A DNA stretch of 64,000 nt, taken from the NCBI GenBank assembly GCA_020137815.1, contig CM035355.1, positions 3,430,750 through 3,494,749 of the forward strand, read 5' to 3'. Numbering within the stretch: position 1 is the first letter of the stretch; each line of letters starts with the position of its first letter. The notes beneath the pieces are model-generated. The model saw only the letters and a list, made by a program, of their open reading frames with translations. It searched no databases and was not told the DNA's origin. The DNA comes from Hormiphora californensis (lineage: Eukaryota; Ctenophora; Tentaculata; Cydippida; Pleurobrachiidae). Shown here piece by piece: positions 51,486 through 60,999 of the stretch. A program made the position numbers and the translations under genes.

Positions 51486-52834
51486 TTCCATCAAGGACAA
51501 AAAGCGCCGTTGCCACCGACTCCTTTGAGCCGGTGACACGGTGTCCTCGACAGAATAGCCCAGAACTGTACCATGAGCACGGGACGATGAAAATAAACGA
51601 ATATCGAGAAAGAGTACACATGACTTACAAGATACACTCTACAAGGAGTTACGTTAACGGTAAAAATAATTCATTAAAAATACTGTGTAGAATAATAAAA
51701 TCGGACCATAGCATACCCGGGTAATAAATTAAGATCATTAAAAGCTTCACATTTTGTGAATACAAACATGTTCATGGTCAGTAATACACTGTATAAAATA
51801 TTACAATTTGTTTCTTTTTCTGTTTTCTCTTTCTCAGAGAAATTCTCGCTTTAAACAATGATTTCACGATGAAGGTAAGGAAGAAAGGTCTCTGAAGTTC
51901 CAATTAAAAGGGGGCATTGCTGTTCACGTTGCACCATGTTAGCCGATACCGTCCACCCCAGGAACACGATGTCGAAGGATGGCGCACAGGTTGATGGAAA
52001 ATTGATGATGAGATCTGGATCGGACACCGGTCTGTTTCACTCTTCTCAAGCGAGTTTCTCAGGGGGTAATCAAACTTCAGCAACAGCTGGTTCCTGACAA
52101 AACCATTGATCTCAACCAATAGATCACGGCTTCTCTTCACCTCCTTATCATGTCTCAAGGAAGCAAAATATCGCATGTTCACACTTCACATGAACTGTTC
52201 ACCGGTATCGCAGATTGGTAGCTGCCATGTATCGTTAGGTAGCACATTTACCCTTGTCATCAGGTTTCAGTTTGTTTCTGGATCATCAAAACATATCAAC
52301 AGATAGAGGTCAGTTGTATGGTTGCTGTTGTCGAGAACTCTCAACTTGGTTGGGGATTATAAAAATAAATCCAAAAGGATTTTAACGGGTTGTCGAGTAC
52401 ACTCAACAGTCAACTTAGTTGTTAAAATAAAATCGAAATCCAAGAGGATTTGATGGGTTGTCGAGTACACTCAACTTGGTTGGGGTTATAAAAATAAATC
52501 CGAAAGGATTTTAACGGGTTGTCGAGTACACTCAACTTAGTTGTTAAAATAAAATCGAAATCCAAGAGGATTTGATGGGTTGTCGAGTACACTCAACTTG
52601 GTTGGGGTTATAAAAATAAATCCAAAAGGATTTTAACGGTTTGTCGAGTATTCTCAACCTATTAGTGTAAAACACTGTTTAAATGTAGAGGGAGATCAGA
52701 AGATCTTAACTTCCGGAACAGATGAGCCTCAATGTGGAGTCGAAGATGTTCAGGCATAGCAGCAGTCAGTGTTGGGGAGTGGCGAAATCTCGTGCACTGA
52801 GTAGGAACACACTTCATATTCGACCACATGACAA
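51486..52834. other. non-coding tail region inside the retrotransposon
   Basis: Lies between the integrase stop and the downstream LTR. About 52321-52662 is a tandem array in which two related half-units alternate, each carrying GGGTTGTCGAGTACACTCAA; the composite period is about 120 bp. No frame of note and no envelope-like protein. Confidence 0.8.
52321..52662. repeat. tandem array, alternating half-units
   Basis: Five to six occurrences of GTTGTCGAGTACACTCAAC, followed alternately by TTGGTTGGGGTTATAAAAAT and TTAGTTGTTAAAATAAAATC. It may act as a structural or regulatory element of the retrotransposon's 3' region. Confidence 0.88.
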
Positions 52835-54565
52835 CTAACCCCTGAATCGGTCAGGTGGTTTGACATGAGCTCGAAGCCTGATTCTCCGGTCATTTCCTCC
52901 TGTAACTGGCGGAGAGGTTTGGTCTGGAGAAGGTGTTTCCGCTGTATCATGGTCATCTTCGGGTTGCTCTGGTGATGGAGAAGATGTTTCCACTATCTTT
53001 TGGTCAGCTTCGGGTTTCTCTGGTGTTGGCACGATTTCAACTGAAGTTTCGTTACAATCCTGGTGATCTGCATTTGCATGCTGAACTAGAACTGGCATCA
53101 TTGGTGGGTTTGATTCGGTTTCCTTCAGTTTCTCCGAATTTTTACACTCTACCGTTTTGCCGTTGCGTGCAAATAACTTCAACTTTCCCACACCAATAAC
53201 CTTGTCTCCTACGCTCATCTTCACTCTGTAGAGGTAGGGGCTGAGCACTTGGCTCACTGGAAAAGGTCCACTGAATCTAGGCCCAAATTTATGTACTGGG
53301 CACGGGATTTTTACCAAAACTTGATCTCCAACTGCTAATTCCGGGTCATTTAGTCTTTTGTTGAATTGCTTTTTGGCCGCTATTAGGTCTTCATCCACGT
53401 TCTGCCTGATTTTGTAACTCAAGTTACAGATTTCTCGGTAGCGGTTGTAGACGGACGCTGGAATGCCCATCTGTGGAGTCTTATCCTTTTTATCCATGGG
53501 TCGGCGAAGATGTAACGCATCAGGCATGTTTGGTTCTGTGCCAAATACAATCCTGTGTGCCGTGAAGCCTGTTCTTCTGGATCTGGTGTTGTTTAGCTTG
53601 AAACACACTTGGTCAAGATGCAAATCCCAATCTTTAGGGTTGGACTCGAACAGGGTCGCTCTGAGAATTCGATCAATCTTTTTGTTGCTATTTTCAGCAC
53701 GTCCAGTACTGCGGGCTGAATAGGCTTGGCCGGGTTGAACTTTTACGTTCAGTTTTTCGAAGAAATCTTTGAATTCTTTGCCATTGAAGTTCTGATGTTG
53801 ATCACAGATTATTTCTCTCGGCCAACCAAATTTCCAGATCCAATGAGCGAGAATTTTCTCACGGCTCTCAACGGATGTTTGGGTCTTCGTAGGCACTGCA
53901 ACTAGAAAGTTTGAATAAACGTCTGTAATTGTTAGGACGTTCTTGTTGCCTCTTATCGTCGATCCACGGGCTTCTGGAACGATATGATCGATTACAATAA
54001 CGGCGTTGAACTCGTGACACACAAATGTGGCCATCTCGGCTTGGAAGGTCTGTTGACGCTGTTTGTTTGAGGCACAATTTACACACTGACCGATGTATAG
54101 TCCGACTTGTTTGGGCTGGGCCGGCCAGTAAAAGTTTCTTCGTAGGTGATCAACTGTTGCACTGACTCCGGCGTGACCTGTGTGGAAGTCATGAGCCTGT
54201 CTGATAAGCTCATCTCGCTCCTTCATAGGTACCACAATCAGCCATTTGGAATCATTTGTCTTGAGATCGAGCCATTTTCTTTGCAATACACCATCCTCTA
54301 TCCGGAGGAGCTGGTACTGTTTCCACAAAGACTCTAGATCAGGTGGGGCCCTGTTGGCTTGTACCACTTGTCTATTCCCGTCACTCACCCATTTTCTCAC
54401 TAACTTTAGCATGTCATCTTTCTCCTGGACAGTCTCCCAATCAGTCCAGGTCTTTCCAACTACGGGGATCTGTACACCGCTTTTGCTGGATCGACGCGAT
54501 CCTTCCGGATCCTGACGGAAAGTGAGATTCTTGCTCTGCGCATAAACAATGAATCTCCTGCTCAT
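52835..54565 (-). CDS. retrotransposon integrase region
   Basis: 576-codon frame encoding the integrase, which inserts element DNA into chromosomes. The zinc-binding HHCC module is visible (HDFHTGHAGVSATVDHLR ... CVNCASNK). The catalytic triad is D193, D255 and E291, with the expected 35-residue D-to-E spacing. An SH3-like C-terminal segment (GPFPVSQVLSPYLYRVKM) follows, then a Pro/Glu-rich tail. The frame overlaps the upstream protease-RT frame by 125 nt and is +1 relative to it, so either a second recoding event or a frame-breaking change in this copy separates them. The first ATG need not be a real start. Confidence 0.9.
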   Translation of the reverse strand: MSRRFIVYAQSKNLTFRQDPEGSRRSSKSGVQIPVVGKTWTDWETVQEKDDMLKLVRKWVSDGNRQVVQANRAPPDLESLWKQYQLLRIEDGVLQRKWLDLKTNDSKWLIVVPMKERDELIRQAHDFHTGHAGVSATVDHLRRNFYWPAQPKQVGLYIGQCVNCASNKQRQQTFQAEMATFVCHEFNAVIVIDHIVPEARGSTIRGNKNVLTITDVYSNFLVAVPTKTQTSVESREKILAHWIWKFGWPREIICDQHQNFNGKEFKDFFEKLNVKVQPGQAYSARSTGRAENSNKKIDRILRATLFESNPKDWDLHLDQVCFKLNNTRSRRTGFTAHRIVFGTEPNMPDALHLRRPMDKKDKTPQMGIPASVYNRYREICNLSYKIRQNVDEDLIAAKKQFNKRLNDPELAVGDQVLVKIPCPVHKFGPRFSGPFPVSQVLSPYLYRVKMSVGDKVIGVGKLKLFARNGKTVECKNSEKLKETESNPPMMPVLVQHANADHQDCNETSVEIVPTPEKPEADQKIVETSSPSPEQPEDDHDTAETPSPDQTSPPVTGGNDRRIRLRAHVKPPDRFRG

Positions 54566-57500
54566 ATGACCATTCTTTTTCTTCTTCTTCGTTATTTTCA
54601 GTCATGACTTTTTCTGGACAGGTGCTTATTTCTTCACAGCTCACCAAATCGTTGAGTATTTCACAAAGGCCTAGAGTTTCTTCAGAGCCAATACTCTCAT
54701 GTTGCGGGTGGCTGTCTTCATCTGATTGGGTGGGTGGCTTGTCTTCATTACTGAAGTATTCATATTCCGTGACGTACGATGCTGCAGGAAACTGAGTGCT
54801 CTTTATGAGAAAGACTTCGCACTCGCTCACACTGTTAACTCGTATTGTCGACAGAGATATGTCTTCAGAGGAATCTTCAGTAGACATGTACGTTCCTGTA
54901 TCCACGCTGCTACTCGAGCAGTCTTCATGGTTGGACTCTGTGTCTGCTTCGGACTCTGTGGAGTTGTGACGATCCTCAGGTATCTTTCGGATGACATCTT
55001 GTTGCATCTCTTCGTTGTTTCTATCACATAGATTTACAACCTTGACAACTTTAGTCAAATCTTCATGGGTCTGAGGTGTCGTTTGTGTTTCGGCTTCGAT
55101 CTTGGTTGGCGGCAGGCTGAACCTTGACAACCAATCACAAATCTTGTTTTCCGGGCCACTTAAATGCTGGAGTTTGAAGTTGAACTCGGCTAACTTCATA
55201 ACTTTCTTGGTTACCGCGTTGTCTGGCTTCGTGAACAGGGTACCTTCGGCTTTTACCAAGGATAAACAGTCTGTTATGACGACAAACTGTTTCACGTTAT
55301 AAAGATATATGGTCCAGTGCTGGATTGCTGCGAACAGAGCCTCGAACTCCAGCTTCGTCTGTCCCCGTGCTCTCTTGTACTCGGGGAGAGCTCGGCTGTA
55401 GTAAGCGACAATCCTTCGTTCTCTACCACCTTCAGGTGTATCCAATTCCTGGGATAGGGAGGCGCCTAAACCTTTCTCACTGGCATCTAGTGTGACCTCG
55501 TAGGAGCTGTAAGGATCTTCTGGATTTGGTATTGCAAGCTGTGTACTTTCCGCGACGAGTTGCTTCAGCTTCGCATAAGCTTCACTACATTCCTTTGTCC
55601 ATTTGAATTTCTGCTCCTTTCCTCCGCGTATGGAAGCGAATATTGGCTTACTGATGGAACTGTATCCTGGAATCCATTTCCTAACGTAGTTTAATGCACC
55701 CATCGCTTGCATCACTTCTTTCTTTGAGTCAGGTTCGCGGAGTGCTAGGAGGTCGGCTACACGGTCTTCAGTGATACTTATACCGCCACCACTGACACGA
55801 ACTCCAACAAAATCAACTGCATCTCTCATCAGCTGACTTTTGTCCGGTGAAATTTTGAGGTTCGCACCGTACAATCTGGAGAGTAGCCGTTCCAATCGAT
55901 CCAGATGTTGGTCAACTGTGACCGAAGACAGGAGGAGGTCGTCCACAAATTGGACAACCTGTTCAATCGGGAGGGATCCGAGCAGACGATTCATCATATC
56001 ACAGAAGGACGGTCCGGATGATCGATGTCCCATCACTGTCTTCGAGAATGCGTACTGGGTGTTCTTATACAGGAAGGCAGTGATCTGTTTCGAGGATTCA
56101 TCATAGGGAAGCTGCCAGTATCCTCGGGTGAGGTCAAAAGAAGAAAATATCTTGTCCTGGCCGATTTTATCCAAGACATGATCCAAATGAGCCAATGGGA
56201 AGTTTGCTGGCATACACATCTTGTTAACGTTCCTTAGGTCGCACACAAGCCTGTAACGCTGAGGCTGCCCTTTAGGTGTTTTCTTTCGTACCAGGAATGT
56301 TGGTGAGTTCCAATCTGACCGTTGCGGAAGGATCTCCACCACATTCGTTTTCACCATCTCATCGATTGTTTTCTGCATCTCCCCCTCAAGCTTGTATGGG
56401 CAAGGGAATGGAGGGGTCCACTGAGGTGTAGCCCCTTCCTTCAACTTGATCGTAGCTTTGTACATATTGCAGGAACCGAGATCGTACTCATCGTATGCAA
56501 AACAGTCCCTGTGTTCCCAAATGATGTCTTGTAGATCTTGAGCCTGTTGTTTCGTGAGGTTCCTGGATGCAGTTTTTACTTTTAGACGCTCGAATAGTTC
56601 TTCCTTTGTCCATTTCTCGACTTCCGGTTCCTCAGACTCACGGAGAAATTGGATTCGGTCTTCCCATTCCACTCTAGAATAAGGGTCGTACTCTGGCACT
56701 GGGCGGAATTTAGCGGCTTTATCACCCCTTTGGAGGGTTATCGGCTCCTCGCTAAAGTTCAAAACTCTCATGGGAATGTCTCCTTCCATAGCTTCGGCAA
56801 TTGCGTCACCAATGAGTAGGCCATTATTTTTCCGTGACCAATCAGTTGAGACAAGACCGATCGTATCACCTAGACAATCTTCCTTCAGGGATCCTACGAC
56901 ATACCCCATAGTATGAGGTGGTATTGTGGTAGTTTCTCCCCACCTTATCTGGAGAATCTTCTTGGTGCTTCTTGGTCTTGGCAGGAAAGGTACTGGTTCA
57001 CCATTTGGGACTCTTAGTTCAGCGTTCGTATAGTCCAAGGCGGCTCCTGTACTACGACAGAATGGGTCACCTAATAGAATATCTGTATCCATTCCTTCGC
57101 ACACCACGAAGTTGACCAGATTAATGGTGGCTCCTCCGACTATCATATTCAAGGAGATGGCGCCTCTACAAGGTATCCGATTTCCGCTGAAATCTCTCAA
57201 CTTTCTTTCTGTCTCACGGATCTCCGATACTAGCCCGTATTTACATACAGTTGTCCAGTTAATAAGGTTAACTTGGCTTCCTGTATCGATGAACATGCGC
57301 ACCGGGTGTTTAGTTTGATCCTCACACCATGCGGGGCCATGGATGAGTCCGTTTACAATAATTTCTTGAGATTTCCGTATTTCTTCTCCAGAGAGGGCTT
57401 TCACTTTCGCTGCCTTGCTCCTCTTGTTTCTCTTTTTCTTCCGTTTGGTCTTGGGTTCAGGGATAACATCGTCCTCATTGTTGCCCTCGACCTCAACCAC

Positions 57501-58001
57501 TGCTGAACTATCGACTATTTCATTTTTCTCATCGCTCACGTCAGTGTGGGATTGATTCTTCTCCTGCTTTCGGATGACCACTTTTTCCGTTTTCTTTGTT
57601 CTTGGGGAAGACTTAGGAGTGATTACGAGTTCCTTTGAGTCCACATCAGATGCTGTGGAAAGACCTTTATCATTCTCATCGGGTGCTACTTCGGTACCCG
57701 CTACAGCTTGTGTACTGTTTAAAGATGTTGCTGTATCTCCTTCTTCCTCTCTAGGATACACCTTGTCTGATCGTGGTGAATCCCAGACGCATTTTACCGG
57801 CACAGATTCGGGTGTGGTCACCCTGTTTTCCTCGATTTCCTTCTTCTGTGCCGGGGTCACTGTCCGCTCAATTAATTGGCGCGGCCGGAGTTCTGGTGTG
57901 TGTCCGCGTTGTGAAAATCTCCGACCGCTCTCTCGTTTAACTGCCATCCTCGGTTCTGGCAATTTCTGCTGAGGTGTCCATTCTGATGACAAACATAGCA
58001 T
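54441..58001 (-). CDS. retrotransposon protease, reverse transcriptase and RNase H
   Basis: 1186-codon open frame. A long charged spacer (to about residue 210, with KRKKKRNKRSKAAKVK) precedes an aspartic protease with FIDTGS at 237-242. The reverse transcriptase follows, with YRLVCDLRNVNK, FSSFDLTRGYWQLPY and the active-site box FVDD at 685-688. RNase H starts near D839 (TLDASEKGLGASL). The C-terminal 200 residues are acidic and Ser-rich. The frame is -1 relative to gag and overlaps it by 130 nt, so it is probably made as a Gag-Pol fusion by frameshifting rather than from its own ATG. Confidence 0.93.
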   Translation of the reverse strand: MLCLSSEWTPQQKLPEPRMAVKRESGRRFSQRGHTPELRPRQLIERTVTPAQKKEIEENRVTTPESVPVKCVWDSPRSDKVYPREEEGDTATSLNSTQAVAGTEVAPDENDKGLSTASDVDSKELVITPKSSPRTKKTEKVVIRKQEKNQSHTDVSDEKNEIVDSSAVVEVEGNNEDDVIPEPKTKRKKKRNKRSKAAKVKALSGEEIRKSQEIIVNGLIHGPAWCEDQTKHPVRMFIDTGSQVNLINWTTVCKYGLVSEIRETERKLRDFSGNRIPCRGAISLNMIVGGATINLVNFVVCEGMDTDILLGDPFCRSTGAALDYTNAELRVPNGEPVPFLPRPRSTKKILQIRWGETTTIPPHTMGYVVGSLKEDCLGDTIGLVSTDWSRKNNGLLIGDAIAEAMEGDIPMRVLNFSEEPITLQRGDKAAKFRPVPEYDPYSRVEWEDRIQFLRESEEPEVEKWTKEELFERLKVKTASRNLTKQQAQDLQDIIWEHRDCFAYDEYDLGSCNMYKATIKLKEGATPQWTPPFPCPYKLEGEMQKTIDEMVKTNVVEILPQRSDWNSPTFLVRKKTPKGQPQRYRLVCDLRNVNKMCMPANFPLAHLDHVLDKIGQDKIFSSFDLTRGYWQLPYDESSKQITAFLYKNTQYAFSKTVMGHRSSGPSFCDMMNRLLGSLPIEQVVQFVDDLLLSSVTVDQHLDRLERLLSRLYGANLKISPDKSQLMRDAVDFVGVRVSGGGISITEDRVADLLALREPDSKKEVMQAMGALNYVRKWIPGYSSISKPIFASIRGGKEQKFKWTKECSEAYAKLKQLVAESTQLAIPNPEDPYSSYEVTLDASEKGLGASLSQELDTPEGGRERRIVAYYSRALPEYKRARGQTKLEFEALFAAIQHWTIYLYNVKQFVVITDCLSLVKAEGTLFTKPDNAVTKKVMKLAEFNFKLQHLSGPENKICDWLSRFSLPPTKIEAETQTTPQTHEDLTKVVKVVNLCDRNNEEMQQDVIRKIPEDRHNSTESEADTESNHEDCSSSSVDTGTYMSTEDSSEDISLSTIRVNSVSECEVFLIKSTQFPAASYVTEYEYFSNEDKPPTQSDEDSHPQHESIGSEETLGLCEILNDLVSCEEISTCPEKVMTENNEEEEKEWSYEQEIHCLCAEQESHFPSGSGRIASIQQKRCTDPRSWKDLD

Positions 58002-59311
58002 AGACCGTTGGCTCGATCATGTTCTCTCGTTCCAGGCACTGACGATGTGGCTTGTCTTCTGTTACCAGTTGTGAATGTCTGGGGTCGGAAGTTCATGGTC
58101 TGCTGATTCTGCATCGGGTTAACATCGGTTTGGATAGTGCTCGCTAGCACGGGACAGTTTCTGGCTTCATGTAGGTCTTGACCACATATTTGGCAAGTTA
58201 TCTTGAACCTACAGTTTGCTTCCGTGTGGTTCGTCTTCTTACAGAACTTGCACGGATTCCAACTCTTTCTCTGGTAAGGCTGGTTTTGGCTCATTCGTCC
58301 GTCACTCCGAATTGCATAAACAGTGGCTCCATAATCAGCACCGCCTCTCTTGAAGATTTTGTTCTGCGTCGCTGCTCTCTCAGCTTCTGCAACCAGAGTT
58401 TCAAAAGCGACGTCCTGTTTCTTCCAGTCACAGACATCCTTAGCAACATCACGGTCATGAAGACCATCTTGTAGAGCGTCTATCTTGTTTGCGTTCACAC
58501 GATCATCGGACTCACCTGGGAACGCAAGCTCTGCTGCCCGATGGATTCTCTCTGCAAAGTCAGATACCGACTCGTGTTCATCCTGTTTAATGTCCTTCAG
58601 TTCTAAACGATTTGTCTCAGCAATGGCAGCGTCATTCAGGATAGCATCACGGATGAATTGTAGCAACTTGTGTGGATTGGCCATTTCTTCTTGGCTGAAC
58701 TTCAGACGGCGTATCCGATCATAGGTGGCATCGCACTTTAAGCAGTTAAGTAGGATTCCACGCACATCCTGAGGGTTCTCGGTCGCCATTGACAGATAAT
58801 CTTCAAATCTCTTCAGGTACGATTTCAGACTATTCCCTTCCTTGAACTTTGGTGGTTTTATTCCGGAGGGAGGGGTTCTGTATCTGTTTTGGTCGACTTG
58901 AGTTGGTTGGACGTTCCGTTGATCTGCTACTGGTCGACTTGCTGGAACTACCACGGGGTTTCTGGGCACGTTTGGGTTGTTAGATGACGTGCTTCGGCAA
59001 CTCAGAGCTCTTGATCGGTCCAAAGTTCGTGACATTCTTTTCTCTGGTATCCTGGGCTTATCTTCAGGGATTCGGAAACTTTGCTCTCGTTGTGGAGAAC
59101 TTGACACGATTCTTGACGCAAATGCATGTCGCGAGGTCAGTGGTTTCCGTTCTGGCTCAACTCGCGAAATGTCCAAATCTGCCAGGTATGTTTCTAGTGG
59201 GCGCTGGTCGAACGGAGTTTGGTCACCGCCAATCGAGAAGAGGTCAATTGTGTCCCACTGTGACAATGGCTCTTGGCTCAGGCTGACATTACTGACGTGA
59301 TTCCGTGACAT
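57872..59311 (-). CDS. retrotransposon Gag
   Basis: 479-aa capsid-nucleocapsid polyprotein. The central part (about residues 150-310: SLKRFEDYLSMA-like start, then DIKQDEHESVSDFAERIHRA) matches the retrotransposon gag capsid fold. Two zinc knuckles follow: CQICGQDLHEARNC and CYVCHQNGHLSRNC. An additional CKFCKKTNHTEANC precedes them. It starts 28 nt inside the upstream LTR's inner end. The last 43 codons overlap the pol frame. Confidence 0.92.
   Translation of the reverse strand: MSRNHVSNVSLSQEPLSQWDTIDLFSIGGDQTPFDQRPLETYLADLDISRVEPERKPLTSRHAFASRIVSSSPQREQSFRIPEDKPRIPEKRMSRTLDRSRALSCRSTSSNNPNVPRNPVVVPASRPVADQRNVQPTQVDQNRYRTPPSGIKPPKFKEGNSLKSYLKRFEDYLSMATENPQDVRGILLNCLKCDATYDRIRRLKFSQEEMANPHKLLQFIRDAILNDAAIAETNRLELKDIKQDEHESVSDFAERIHRAAELAFPGESDDRVNANKIDALQDGLHDRDVAKDVCDWKKQDVAFETLVAEAERAATQNKIFKRGGADYGATVYAIRSDGRMSQNQPYQRKSWNPCKFCKKTNHTEANCRFKITCQICGQDLHEARNCPVLASTIQTDVNPMQNQQTMNFRPQTFTTGNRRQATSSVPGTREHDRANGLCYVCHQNGHLSRNCQNRGWQLNERAVGDFHNADTHQNSGRAN
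57935..57941 (-). promoter_or_regulatory. candidate -1 frameshift slippery site
   Basis: On the coding strand the heptamer GTTAAAC lies in the gag frame as G TTA AAC, inside the gag/pol overlap, and a -1 slip enters the pol frame. GTTAAAC is a known slippery heptamer in some positive-strand RNA viruses. GC-rich sequence follows within 60 nt and could fold. Confidence 0.55.
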
Positions 59312-59338
59312 CAGTAAACGTTTTGAAGCTCACCAGTT

Positions 59339-59774
59339 GGTGTAAAGTAAGGACGTTCGAAAGGGGGCGTTTGGAAAGGGACGTTCTTGGGGTGGTTTCG
59401 TGACACGTATGGGGCGTACCCGTCAGCTGGAGCGTAAAGGCGAAAGTAAACACGTTGTCTTTTATCTTGTGAATGTAAAAGTAACGGTAAAGGATTGTTA
59501 CAGTTCAGTTGACTAAGAGAACACACGCTTTTGAAAGTTGCTTCGCTCCGACAAACGAAAACTCACTCTCAAAACATCAATCGCTCTTCTCTCTCAGATC
59601 TCAGAAAACGCGCGCGCGTGTCACCAAAGCGACACACACGCGCGCGCGAAGATGCTGTGCTTTTAATAGAACTCAGCGTCAAAACAAGCACCTTCGCGAT
59701 AGGACACAGACACAAACACACATTCTCACACACACGCACACACAAACACACAGGGCTGGCCCAGTTCTGCACCA
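59339..59774 (-). repeat. upstream (5') LTR
   Basis: 436 bp, the partner of 51049-51485. It should hold the element's promoter. CGCGCGCG runs and a short direct repeat (GACACACA) lie near its middle. Confidence 0.92.
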
Positions 59775-60360
59775 ATCCGATCTTTACAGCAGTGACGTCA
59801 CGGGGTGACGTCATTGCGACAAAAAGACTTACATTTTTCAAACGCTTCTAAGACCCTAAAAACGGCTCTAAATCAAAAAACTAACGCAATAGTGGGGAAA
59901 GAGAATCGTTTGAACTTCATTTTACTTGCTAGCGATTTCCCGTAACTCAATGTTTAAGGGTCGTAAATCGCGTCGGGAAAGTTAAAAATGCCAAAAATAC
60001 GATATTTTTCACCGTAGCCACCCAAAATCTTATCCAATCGATATGAAACTTGGTCGGTATGTGAATTTTAATGTCCTTTGGCCAGGGGTTCCCGAAAAAC
60101 GGATTGGCAAGATGAGAACTGACCGGAGTTCTTATAATTCTAAATTCACGAATTTGGAATTTTTCGTCGACTTTTTTTTGGCGACAAAAAACGCGAGGAA
60201 ATTCTCAATGAATTTTAAAATTTTACACTGTAATTCTAGGTTCCGCGCGCGGCGTAAAAAAGCAGCGCTTTTTTGGAAAAATTCGCGCGTTACAGTAAAT
60301 GATTTACCCGCCTCGCCAAAATTGTAATGGCCGTTTTTTCAAAAACCCAAGGTGTATGAT
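59775..60360. other. non-coding stretch right of the retrotransposon
   Basis: Contains GTGACGTCAC and TGACGTCAT within 20 bp of each other (59791-59813), forming a small inverted repeat of CRE-like TGACGTCA. The rest is A/T- and CpG-rich with GCGCGC words. It looks like repetitive DNA but no termini were found. Confidence 0.4.
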
Positions 60361-60524
60361 ATAGTAAAAAAATCCATTTTTTTTTCAACTGTTCACCCCC
60401 CAAAATTGTGCGCGGAATTGTTTTGCGCGTTTATCACATGTTAACGTGTAGCGCGCGCAGCGTAAATTTAAATATCGCACGCGCACGAGTTGAGGGGTGA
60501 ACAGTTGAATAAAAATGGACTTTA
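60361..60524. mobile_element. MITE, same family as 8776-8945
   Basis: Inverted ends: ATCCATTTTTTTTTCAACTG on the left and, reverse-complemented, GTCCATTTTTATTCAACTGT on the right. TTCACCCC follows on both sides. The core CACATGTTAACGTGT is the reverse complement of the core at 8776-8945. CpG-rich arms. Confidence 0.82.
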
Positions 60525-60755
60525 GGAGCGGTTAGATCACCACGTGGTTAAAGTCGCATGCCACCCCTTTTTGCGCATTGTCATAGCTCCTCGCATCCAA
60601 TCATTATCCCTCAAGTTTTCGCTTCTCCTTGAGGAGATCTACAGGTTTGATGAAGTTCACTTTTGGATTGGATGCAAAATGAAGCCGCGCCGTGAGAGTA
60701 ACCTGAGATTAGGGTGGCGCGCGACTTTCTGCACGTGCTGATCTAACCGCTCCTA
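60523..60755. mobile_element. MITE with AGGAGCGGTTAGATCA termini
   Basis: The left end TAGGAGCGGTTAGATCA and right end TGATCTAACCGCTCCTA are perfect inverted repeats with TA on each side. CACGTG and AAGTCGC lie next to both ends, and a second nested palindrome (CTCCTTGAGGAG) is at the centre. It abuts the preceding MITE. Confidence 0.82.
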
Positions 60756-60999
60756 CTATGAGACTCATTGCTCTAAGGAACAAACAAATTATCTTTTAAA
60801 AATCAAACACAAATGTCACCGGTTATATGAGGATAAATTACCATTTACCAGGTCACGGGTTCCCAGCAAACGGGTACACTAGTACAAGATTAAAAATATT
60901 CTTCGTCGCTTTACCGTCAAAAAGTTAAAAACAACAAAACTAGTCTCTCCACATCATTTTAGGTTGCCTCTCTCTCGGCACCCCGGAACAAACCCCATT

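Larger units (their letters stand above)
51049..59774 (-). mobile_element. full-length LTR retrotransposon, Ty3/gypsy type
   Basis: 8.7-kb element with all genes on the minus strand. Two near-identical LTRs (59774-59339 upstream, 51485-51049 downstream) start TGGTG and end CACCA. ATCC lies immediately outside both ends and may be a 4-bp target duplication. Domain order is gag with zinc knuckles, protease, reverse transcriptase, RNase H, integrase, which is the Ty3/gypsy order. A candidate primer-binding site, TGGTGAGCTTC, lies 2 nt inside the upstream LTR. No clear polypurine tract precedes the downstream LTR, and no envelope gene is seen. The 1.35 kb between integrase and the downstream LTR is non-coding and carries a tandem repeat. 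Confidence 0.93.

Noticed and set aside
51220-51724. Small proteins inside the LTR
   Set aside because: Nearly the same frames occur in both LTRs, in CA-rich sequence, with no domain. They are LTR sequence rather than genes.
59791-59813. CRE-type promoter beside the retrotransposon
   Set aside because: TGACGTCA words are present as a small inverted repeat, but there is no gene start nearby in either direction.
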